From SHVO01 sp041919675 (GTDB lineage Bacteria > Pseudomonadota > Alphaproteobacteria > Rhodospirillales > Rhodospirillaceae): DNA of 64,000 bases. Under the pieces are notes generated by a model that was given only the letters and a program-made list of their open reading frames with translations, did no database searches and was not told the DNA's origin. The stretch spans positions 7,556-71,555 of the forward strand of contig JAYRTJ010000005.1 in NCBI GenBank assembly GCA_041919675.1. Direction: 5' to 3'. Shown here in pieces: positions 17,883 through 24,906 of the stretch. The position numbers and the translations under genes were made by a program. How positions within the stretch are numbered: the first letter of the stretch is position 1; every line of letters begins with the position of its first letter.

Positions 17883-18773
17883 CTAGCGCGCGAGCACGCG
17901 GCCGGCGATCGGCGTCAGCTTTTTGACCAATTCAAAATCCCGCGCGGCCGGCGCCGTGATGAGCGCGGAATCGAGCGCATGATGGCAGCCGCGGTCGCAC
18001 GGCCCCCGATGAGCGCCGAGGGTGGGCGTGACCTCTTTCACCAGGTTCCGCGCCTTGTCGGCGTTCGCCAGCAACACGCGCACGACCTGCTCGACGGTGA
18101 CGGCCCCATGCCCCTCGTGCCAACAATCGTAGTCCGTGACCATGGCGACGGTGGCGTAGCAAAGCTCGGCTTCGCGGGCGAGTTTGGCTTCCGGCATATT
18201 CGTCATGCCGATGACGTCGCAATTCCAGGACCGGTAAAGCTTGGATTCCGCGAGGGTCGAAAACTGCGGGCCCTCCATCGCGAGGTAGGTGCCGCCGCGC
18301 GCGTATGGAATGCCGATGGTCCGGGCGGCCGCTTCCAGCCTGTCGCCCAGGCGCCCGCACACCGGATGAGCCATGGAGACATGCGCGACCAGGCCCTTCT
18401 CGAAAAACGACTTCACCCGCGCAAAGGTGCGGTCGATGAATTGATCGACGATGACGAAGGTGCCCGGCGACAGGCGTTCCTGAAGCGACCCGCAGGCCGA
18501 GAGCGACAGGACCTCCGTGACCCCCATCATCTTCAAGGCGCAGATATTGGCGCGGTAGTTGAGGTCCGTCGGCGCATACTTGTGGCCGCGTCCGTGACGG
18601 GGCAGAAACACCACCCGCGTGCCGCCGATCTCGCCGCGCAGGAGTTCGTCGGACGGATCGCCAAACGGCGTGGGGACCTTGCGCCACTCCTTATTGGTGA
18701 TGGCGTCCATGTCGTAGAGGCCGGATCCCCCGATAATCCCGATCACCGGCGCCTTGCCGCCCTGCCCGTCCAT
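17883..18773 (-). CDS. mtnP: S-methyl-5'-thioadenosine phosphorylase
   Basis: 296 residues from the ATG at 18773, which has a good Shine-Dalgarno (GGAGGG). A longer in-frame start at 18845 adds an unlikely basic extension. Purine phosphorylase signatures are IGIIGGSGLYDM, PRHGRGHKYAPT, a SLSACGSLQE loop, MEGPQFSTLAES and GMTNMPEAKLAREAELCYA, as in the MTAP/MtnP class. It phosphorolyses methylthioadenosine to adenine and methylthioribose-1-phosphate. First gene of the three-gene salvage operon. Confidence 0.95.
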   Translation of the reverse strand: MDGQGGKAPVIGIIGGSGLYDMDAITNKEWRKVPTPFGDPSDELLRGEIGGTRVVFLPRHGRGHKYAPTDLNYRANICALKMMGVTEVLSLSACGSLQERLSPGTFVIVDQFIDRTFARVKSFFEKGLVAHVSMAHPVCGRLGDRLEAAARTIGIPYARGGTYLAMEGPQFSTLAESKLYRSWNCDVIGMTNMPEAKLAREAELCYATVAMVTDYDCWHEGHGAVTVEQVVRVLLANADKARNLVKEVTPTLGAHRGPCDRGCHHALDSALITAPAARDFELVKKLTPIAGRVLAR

Positions 18774-18880
18774 GGTCCCTCCGCCCAAAAAGCCAAGCCC
18801 TTCTATGCCACGTTTATGGACCCGCGGTCGCCGCCCCGGGGCCAAAAAATCGCAGACTTATAAGACAGACTTGTTATAAG

Positions 18881-18899
18881 CACCCTTCCGGGAAGGGTG
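18881..18899. repeat. 19-base palindrome across the tRNA-Ser 5' end
   Basis: CACCCTTCC (18881-18889) is the exact reverse complement of GGAAGGGTG (18891-18899), with one central base. The left half lies in the tRNA leader and also resembles the tRNA 3' end (CACCCCTTCCG). It could compete with the acceptor stem in the precursor, or could be a remnant duplication of the tRNA end. Confidence 0.6.
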
Positions 18900-18980
18900 G
18901 CCGAGCGGTTTAAGGCACCAGTCTTGAAAACTGGCGTGCTCGCAAGGGCACCGTGGGTTCGAATCCCACCCCTTCCGCCA
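18891..18980 (+). tRNA. tRNA-Ser (anticodon TGA)
   Basis: A 90-base gene with encoded CCA. The acceptor stem GGAAGGG (18891-18897) pairs with CCCTTCC (18970-18976), with discriminator G. The anticodon arm CCAGT-CTTGAAA-ACTGG gives anticodon UGA. A long variable arm (GTGCTCGCAAGGGCAC) marks it as serine. The T-arm GTGGG-TTCGAAT-CCCAC is intact. It reads UCA and other UCN codons. Its 5' leader repeats the acceptor strand as a palindrome. Confidence 0.98.
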
Positions 18981-19088
18981 TCAATCGACGTCTCGCCGCA
19001 CAAAAACCGTCACCGGAGTCACAAAAGCCCACTTGACCCCATGGCAACCGCGGGGAACGTTCTTATTCGCATAACTGGGGAGGAATTC

Positions 19089-20186
19089 ATGACACGGACC
19101 TACGGACTTTTTGGCGTTTCGCTGACGGCGCTGTTTATCGCCGCCGCGCCGGCCATGGCGCAGGAAAAAGGCGGACTGGACCTGACCGGTCCTTATGACG
19201 TCGTGGTCGGCTGGTTCAAGCCGGGCATCGAAGGCTGGAACCAGCGCGTGGTTTCCGTGAACGCCGAAGATCCGAACCGCGTGTTTGTCGGCGCCGTCGA
19301 CCGCAACGACACCCGCGAAGGTCACCCGATGCTGACCGCCGACGGCAAGCTCATGAAGGAAAAGACAAAGGTCGTCCGCGACAACAACTTTTTCGACAAG
19401 GGCGACGTCAACAATCTGCTGGTCCTGAACGCCGACGGCAAGGTCATCGAGAACTGGTCGCAGTGGAACAGCGAAATCTCCATCGCGCACCACATCATCA
19501 TCGACCCGTACGATCCCGCCCACCCGGTTTGGGTGGTGGACCGTTTCAATCACCGGCTCCTGAAGTTCAGCAACGACGGCAAACAACTGCTGCTCAAAGT
19601 CGGCGAAAAAGCCGTCCCGGGAAACGACGAAGGCCACTTCCACGATCCGGCCAGCCTCGCGATCATGCCCGACGGCACCTTCTATGTCGCGGACGGTTAT
19701 ACGAACTCGCGCGTCGTCAAGTTCGACAAGAACGGCAAGTACGTCATGTCGTGGGGCACGAAGGGCACGGGTCCCAGCCAGTTCAGCCTGGTGCATTCGG
19801 TTGCCGTGGATGCGGACCGCGTCTACGTGGCCGACCGCAACAACGACCGCATCCAGATCTTCGATCACAGCGGCAAGTTCCTCGATCAGTGGCCGGGCAC
19901 CGCGCGCGTGACGCGCGTCATCACCACCGACGACAAACGCGTGTGCGTTTCAGCGACCACCTACGGCCGGTTCGCCTGTTACGACCTCGCCGGCAAGCTG
20001 GTCGGCCAATGGGGCACGCTCGGCGACGAACCGGGCGTGAGCGATAACGCGCACCAGATCGACGTCGACAATGCCGGCAACTTCTATGTCGCGGACGCCA
20101 ACAACAACCGCGTGCAGAAATTCGTGCCGAAGAAAAATGCCGACAAGAAGCTTCTCATCGGCAAGGAACTCGTGCTGAAGAAATAA
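19089..20186 (+). CDS. Secreted NHL-repeat beta-propeller, PAL-like
   Basis: 365 residues from the ATG at 19089, preceded by GGGGAGGA. A Sec signal peptide ends near APAMAQ (about residue 24). The rest is a string of NHL blades (VWVVDRFNHRLLKF, FYVADGYTNSRVVKF, VYVADRNNDRIQIF, FYVADANNNRVQKF). The DGYTNSRVVKF and FSLVHSVAVD segments closely resemble the lyase half of peptidylglycine alpha-amidating enzymes (PAL), including candidate metal His residues (HHIII, HSVAV, HQIDV). Whether it is an enzyme or only a propeller scaffold is open. It ends at a strong terminator. Confidence 0.85.
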   Translation: MTRTYGLFGVSLTALFIAAAPAMAQEKGGLDLTGPYDVVVGWFKPGIEGWNQRVVSVNAEDPNRVFVGAVDRNDTREGHPMLTADGKLMKEKTKVVRDNNFFDKGDVNNLLVLNADGKVIENWSQWNSEISIAHHIIIDPYDPAHPVWVVDRFNHRLLKFSNDGKQLLLKVGEKAVPGNDEGHFHDPASLAIMPDGTFYVADGYTNSRVVKFDKNGKYVMSWGTKGTGPSQFSLVHSVAVDADRVYVADRNNDRIQIFDHSGKFLDQWPGTARVTRVITTDDKRVCVSATTYGRFACYDLAGKLVGQWGTLGDEPGVSDNAHQIDVDNAGNFYVADANNNRVQKFVPKKNADKKLLIGKELVLKK

Positions 20187-20212
20187 TCGGCGCGAACGCG
20201 GCTGAAAAATGA

Positions 20213-20246
20213 AACGGAGGCGGCCTCAACCGCCTCCGTTTTTATT
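20213..20246 (+). terminator. Bidirectional rho-independent terminator
   Basis: The stem AACGGAGGCGG (20213-20223) pairs perfectly with CCGCCTCCGTT (20230-20240) around a 6-base loop, followed by TTTATT on the plus strand. The opposite strand also runs into a T-rich tract (CATTTTTC). It lies between the convergent NHL gene and the beta-lactamase-fold gene and can serve both. Confidence 0.9.
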
Positions 20247-20254
20247 CGGCTGTC

Positions 20255-21313
20255 TTACTTGCGCACGCCGTCGAAATAATCGACGACGCTGCGGGCCACC
20301 TCGCCCATCATGTCCTCGGTATCGGCGCGCGGGCCCGTCATGTTCATGTTGTAGAACGAGATGACGATGGGTCCCGACTTCGCGTAGATGACGCCGACGT
20401 CATTGGTCACGCCCGTGGTTTCACCGGTCTTGTGGCCGACGGGCACCGTCAGATAGTGCGGGATCTTCATGGTGCCGGCCTGCTGGGCCCGCAACATGCG
20501 GCGCATCTCGTCGCAGCTTTCGGGCTTGGCGACGGTGCACTTTTCAACGCTCTCGACCAACCGGCCCATTTCGCGCGGGCTGGCGGCGCCGAACCAACGG
20601 CTTTCGTTGTTCGGATCGCTCGGCGCCGGCGAACGGTTGGAGCTCAGCGCCCTCACCTCGTCGATCAGCGCCTTGCGCTGATCCGAGAACACCGGCATGC
20701 GGCGCACGGTTGTATCCGCGCAGCACAGCGCGAACACGTCTTCCATGGAGAGGCTTGCGTATTTCGGGTCCATCGCGGCGTAGATAAGCCGGAAATATTC
20801 CCCGGTCGTATGCGTCTGATTGAGCACCCGGTAGTCCGCATCCTTCAGCCATGCGTTCACGCGGTCCTTGCCGCCGACCTTGGCGATCATAAGATCGGTC
20901 GCGGTGTTGTCGCTGGTGATCACCATTTCGGTGATCAGGTCACGGACGGTTGGACGCAAACCCAGGTCCTTGTAGCGGTAGATGCCCGAGCCGCCGCGCA
21001 GGACCGCCGGCGTCAGCTCAACGCGCTCGTCCAGCTTCAGCTTGCCGGCGTCGGCCATTTGAAAGGCGATGACCATGGTCGCCAGTTTGATCGTCGATGC
21101 GCTTTCGAAGTGCTCATCGGCCTTCACCATGCCTTCTTCGCCGCTCGGAAGATGCTTGATGTAAATGCCCGATTTGGCCGGCATGCGCGCGAGTTGCGCT
21201 TCCAACAGGCGCGTCAGCGCGCCCGGGCTATCGGCCGCCTGGGCAAAACCGGACAGAGCAAAACACGACGCCAGCGCCGCGGCGCAGGTCCGCGCGTAAG
21301 TCTTCAAGCCCAT
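20255..21313 (-). CDS. Secreted serine hydrolase, class A beta-lactamase fold
   Basis: 352 residues from the ATG at 21313, which has a strong Shine-Dalgarno (GGGGGAGGG). The signal peptide ends near GFAQAAD. Active-site motifs of penicillin-recognising enzymes are present: Ser73-Thr-Ile-Lys76, Ser134-Asp-Asn136 and Lys295-Thr-Gly297. The class A omega-loop ExxLN motif is not visible, and an insertion of about 50 residues containing two adjacent Cys (198-199) follows the SDN region. It is therefore related to class A beta-lactamases, but true antibiotic hydrolysis is uncertain. It lies downstream of the DUF1552 gene on the same strand. Confidence 0.85.
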   Translation of the reverse strand: MGLKTYARTCAAALASCFALSGFAQAADSPGALTRLLEAQLARMPAKSGIYIKHLPSGEEGMVKADEHFESASTIKLATMVIAFQMADAGKLKLDERVELTPAVLRGGSGIYRYKDLGLRPTVRDLITEMVITSDNTATDLMIAKVGGKDRVNAWLKDADYRVLNQTHTTGEYFRLIYAAMDPKYASLSMEDVFALCCADTTVRRMPVFSDQRKALIDEVRALSSNRSPAPSDPNNESRWFGAASPREMGRLVESVEKCTVAKPESCDEMRRMLRAQQAGTMKIPHYLTVPVGHKTGETTGVTNDVGVIYAKSGPIVISFYNMNMTGPRADTEDMMGEVARSVVDYFDGVRK

Positions 21314-21463
21314 GCGAGCCCTCCCCCTTCGGTTCCCAAAAGCCGATGCTAACACAGCCCCTTCTCAACAGAGCAACGGCAGGGCGGTTTCCGCCAAGGG
21401 GAAAAGAAACGGGCGCCGGAAGGGCTCCGGCGCCCGCCTCCGGTCTCGGAAAGGAATCCGGCC

Positions 21464-22801
21464 TTAGGCCATGATTTCGCTGACTTCCTTGCTGGTCTGG
21501 TTGCTCTTCGTGCCCCATTGCGGCGTGTTCACGCCCATCAGGCGCAGGCCGGTGTAGCCGATACGGCAGCCGGTATCGCCCTTGAGATCGAAGTGATAGC
21601 CGTTCTTCACCTTGCCGCCGCAGCCGCCGGCGGTCATCAGCGGCATGCCGTCCAGCGAGTGGACGCGCGCATAACCGTGATCGGTGGTGGCGTAGATGAA
21701 CACGTTGTCGAGCAGCGTGCCGTCGCCTTCCTGGACTTTCGTGAAGGCGTCGACGTAGTAGGCCCAGGCGGCCATGAGTTTGCGGGTGAAGCCCGAGACT
21801 TCCTTCTGATAGCCGAGCACGTCGTCGATGCGCTCTTCGTGCGTCGCAGTATGGTGCGGCTTCTCGTAGCCGGCCTTGCTGGGATCGCCCGAGCGGGTGG
21901 TCATCGCCATGTTGAAGACTCGGGTCTGGTCGCAGGCCACGGCCATGACCATGATATCCGTCATCATCTTATGGCGGGCGGTGATGACTTCGATTTCCTT
22001 GCCCGGCGGCGGTTCGTTCTTCAGTTCGGCCGGCCGCTTGCACGAGGCAATCGGTTCCGGCTTGGTGAGTTGCTGCTCGAACTGGCGCTCGAGGTGACGC
22101 AGGCCCGTGAAATACTGATCGAGGCGCGCGCGGTCTTCGGCGCCGATCTTGGCGTTCAGCACTTTCACTTCGTCCATGACGCTCGAGAGCACGCTCTTGC
22201 GCACCATGATCTTCGGGTTCGGCTTGAATTCCGGCGCGTTGGGGTCCTGGAAATCCGGTCCAAAGATGCGGGTGTAGAACGCGAGCGGCGAGATTTCCGG
22301 CTGGTTCGGCGTGTTTTGGTTTTCGTAGGACAGGGTCGAACCGGTTTCGCCGGTGCCCGTCGCGGTGAGCATCTTGAAGCGCGTGGTGCGGCCGATCTGG
22401 TTGGCGACCGTCACGTCGAGCGATTCACCGGGGATGTGGCCGCCGTCTTTCGGCGCGCTGCCGGTGCGCAGGATGACCCAGCCCGAGTAGTGGCAAAGGT
22501 TTTCGTAGTTGTCACGGAACGCGGTCGTGTTCGTGAACAGGTTCATGTGCTTCTGGATGGGCTTCCACGAAGCGATTTCTTCCGGGAGTTCGTAATCGAG
22601 TCCGGTCTTCTTGGGCACAAAGACATTGGTCTGCATGCCAAGGCCCCAGTGCCAGGTCCCGAAGCGGACCGGCATCGGCTTACCGTCGGCCAGCGCCGTA
22701 GCGTTGCCATTGAGGAACACATTCAGGAGCGGCAAGCCAACCGTGACCGCGCCGCCGCCCAGCATGCCGCGCAGGACGCGACGTCTCTCCATACCGCTCA
22801 T
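21464..22801 (-). CDS. DUF1552 protein, copy A
   Basis: 445 residues with a Tat-type leader (ERRRVLRGMLGGGAVTVG), so it is probably exported folded. It belongs to DUF1552 (HXXSHH family), known mainly from planctomycetes and proteobacteria and usually encoded beside DUF1592/DUF1588 proteins, as here. The family's signature appears as His317-Thr-Ala-Thr-His-Glu322, a Thr/Glu variant of HxxSHH. It aligns without gaps to copy B at 32008-33345. The Shine-Dalgarno is GGGAGGG. Biochemical role unknown. An 11-bp tandem repeat lies in its upstream region. Confidence 0.9.
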   Translation of the reverse strand: MSGMERRRVLRGMLGGGAVTVGLPLLNVFLNGNATALADGKPMPVRFGTWHWGLGMQTNVFVPKKTGLDYELPEEIASWKPIQKHMNLFTNTTAFRDNYENLCHYSGWVILRTGSAPKDGGHIPGESLDVTVANQIGRTTRFKMLTATGTGETGSTLSYENQNTPNQPEISPLAFYTRIFGPDFQDPNAPEFKPNPKIMVRKSVLSSVMDEVKVLNAKIGAEDRARLDQYFTGLRHLERQFEQQLTKPEPIASCKRPAELKNEPPPGKEIEVITARHKMMTDIMVMAVACDQTRVFNMAMTTRSGDPSKAGYEKPHHTATHEERIDDVLGYQKEVSGFTRKLMAAWAYYVDAFTKVQEGDGTLLDNVFIYATTDHGYARVHSLDGMPLMTAGGCGGKVKNGYHFDLKGDTGCRIGYTGLRLMGVNTPQWGTKSNQTSKEVSEIMA

Positions 22802-22830
22802 CTCAAAACCCTCCCGGTTCGTTGACTTTG

Positions 22831-22884
22831 ACTTGGCTCTAACTTGGCTCTGACTTGGCTCTCCTCGGCTCTACTCGGACTTGG
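22831..22884. repeat. 11-bp tandem repeat upstream of DUF1552 copy A
   Basis: Three near-identical units ACTTGGCTCTA, ACTTGGCTCTG and ACTTGGCTCTC (22831-22863) are followed by two degenerate units (CTCGGCTCTA and CTCGGACTTGG). They begin about 30 bases before the start codon of the minus-strand gene, that is, in its leader or core promoter. An 11-bp period places every unit on nearly the same face of the helix. Confidence 0.85.
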
Positions 22885-23037
22885 CGCGACGCGCCTCTGC
22901 GCAGCAATGAACGCACGCCTCCCAGCGCCGCGGTCATCAGCTCGGGTCAGACTAGGCCAGAACGCCCAATATACACGCGCTTTCTTAGATAATCCTTGCG
23001 ATTTTGGGTAACGCGGCGCCCGCGCGCGCAAAATCCC

Positions 23038-24744
23038 TTAACGGCTGGCCTCCGCCGCCGGCGCCGCCGCGGCGGTTTTCCCCGGCGGCGTATAGGGTTC
23101 CGCAACACGCGAAAAAGCGTTCGAGAGCGCAATCGTGCGCAGAAGGTCCGGGATCCGGTGGCCTTCGGCGGTGAAGCTCTCATTCAGGTAGCCCAGAGTC
23201 GTCTGGTCGCGAACGTTGGCGCCCGTCGCATAGCTGAACATGCGCCGGACCAGGCAGGAGCTCAGCCCCGGGTGGTCGTGCAGGGCCACGCCCAGGCCGA
23301 TCACGTCGGTGAATTCCTTGCCGTCCAGGCGTCCGCTGGCGTCGATGGCCGCCCCGCCCTCGGTTTTACGGTAGCGCCCTGCCCCGTCGAAGTTCTCGAG
23401 CGCGAGGCCCATGGGGTCCGTGATCTTGTGGCACCCGGCGCAGACCGGGTTCTCGCTGTGGAAGTTCAGGCGGTCGCGCGCCGTGCGCAGGCGCGGATCG
23501 GGGTTTTCCACCGCCGAGAAATCCACGTTCGCGGGCGGACGCGGCACCGGCTGGCACAGCAGGAGTTCGCGCAGGGCCTTACCGCGCACCGTCGGCGAAC
23601 TGCGGCCCGGATGCGAATGCACCGCGAGGAAGCTGATGTGGGTCAAAAGGCCGGCGCGCGGGCTATCGGCCGGGAATTCATACGGAACCCAGTAGGGCGG
23701 CGTCGGCAGCTGGTAGAGCGCGGCGAGCGCCGGCGACAGGAAGGTTTCCCGCGTGGTGTAGAGGTCGCGGTAATCGCGGCCCTTGGCGATCAGGAAGTTG
23801 TAGGCCGTGCGCAGCGTCTGCTCGCGCGCGTCCTGGACGGTGACACCGGTGAAAGCCGGATAAACGTTCGGGTCCTTGGCCAGATTGTCGAAGCGGTCGA
23901 AGCCGAACATGTCGTCGAAGAAGGCGCGCATGCCGGTTTCGAGGCGCGGACTCGCAAGCATCGTCTCGACGATCCGGGCGCGGCCTTTCGGCGTCTGGAT
24001 CTCGCCGCTTTCGGCGGCCTTGAGCAGCATGTCGTCCGGAGAGGCGTTCCAGAGGAAAAGGCTCAAGCGCGACGCCAGCGAATAGGCGTCGAGGCGCGAT
24101 TGCCCCGGGTTGTTCGGATCGGGTTCGGACGTATCGGAAATGAACAGCACTTCCGGTGCGATCAACATCCCCTCGAGCGCCACGCCGACACCGGCATAGA
24201 AGTCCTTGAGGCGATCTCCGGTTTCGCCGGCCTTCAACACCGCTTCATCGAGCAGTTTCTGATCCATCGGACGCCGGTAAAGCATCCGGCCCGTCGCCGC
24301 GAGGAACTTGGCGGCGCAGGCGGCGTCCGCTTTCTTTTCGTCGGCCGGCTTGCACGGAATCAAAAAATCGCGGTGCCCGGCGTCGACGACGCGCGCCGCG
24401 ACGGTCGCGGCGGCGCGCTGATACTGTTCGATCTGGCCCGCCGGAAAACCGGCGGTCGCGGCGCCGACGGCCAGAAGCCCGTCCGTCCGGCGGTGCGGCG
24501 GAAACTGGGTCTCGATCTTGAAGTCTTTGCCGAACGTATGGACGAGGGTGTTGACGTATTGTTGCGAGGTGATAAGGCGGAGCAGCGCGGGCGAACCCGC
24601 GACCGCCGGTTCCTGCACGGTCTTCACCGCCGGAGCCGTCTTGGCGGTGGACGTTTCGGCGCCTGAACAACTCGCCAAACCGAGCGCGGCGGCAAGCGCG
24701 ATCGCCGACGGAACCAAGGACTTACGAACCGAAGACACCAGCAT
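23038..24744 (-). CDS. DUF1592/DUF1588 (PSD/PSCyt-type) lipoprotein
   Basis: About 568 residues. The leader ends in a lipobox (LASC, Cys26 from the 24744 start). The domain order matches the planctomycete-type family: DUF1587/DUF1595-like N-terminal helices, the DUF1592 middle (RLDAYSLASRLSLFLWNASPDD), then DUF1588 with a CxxCH heme-type motif (CAGCHKITDPMGLALENFD at about 435-453) and a DUF1585-like end. It may be a single-heme redox protein or use CxxCH otherwise. The start is uncertain: GGAGGAGGA abuts the ATG at 24744, so a GTG two codons in may be used. Partner of DUF1552. Confidence 0.9.
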   Translation of the reverse strand: MLVSSVRKSLVPSAIALAAALGLASCSGAETSTAKTAPAVKTVQEPAVAGSPALLRLITSQQYVNTLVHTFGKDFKIETQFPPHRRTDGLLAVGAATAGFPAGQIEQYQRAAATVAARVVDAGHRDFLIPCKPADEKKADAACAAKFLAATGRMLYRRPMDQKLLDEAVLKAGETGDRLKDFYAGVGVALEGMLIAPEVLFISDTSEPDPNNPGQSRLDAYSLASRLSLFLWNASPDDMLLKAAESGEIQTPKGRARIVETMLASPRLETGMRAFFDDMFGFDRFDNLAKDPNVYPAFTGVTVQDAREQTLRTAYNFLIAKGRDYRDLYTTRETFLSPALAALYQLPTPPYWVPYEFPADSPRAGLLTHISFLAVHSHPGRSSPTVRGKALRELLLCQPVPRPPANVDFSAVENPDPRLRTARDRLNFHSENPVCAGCHKITDPMGLALENFDGAGRYRKTEGGAAIDASGRLDGKEFTDVIGLGVALHDHPGLSSCLVRRMFSYATGANVRDQTTLGYLNESFTAEGHRIPDLLRTIALSNAFSRVAEPYTPPGKTAAAAPAAEASR

Positions 24745-24906
24745 TCCTCCTCCAACACGCCGCAAGACTCATATTACTGAACCGGGTCCCCCGCGGACAG
24801 CGGAAACCGGCCAAAAATCGGCATCCTTTCCAGCAGCTTACGCGCGAGCTCCGGTTCGTTCGCGCCTTGGCGAGGGACTCTTTCCAGCCCCTCGCCGTCA
24901 GCCGCC

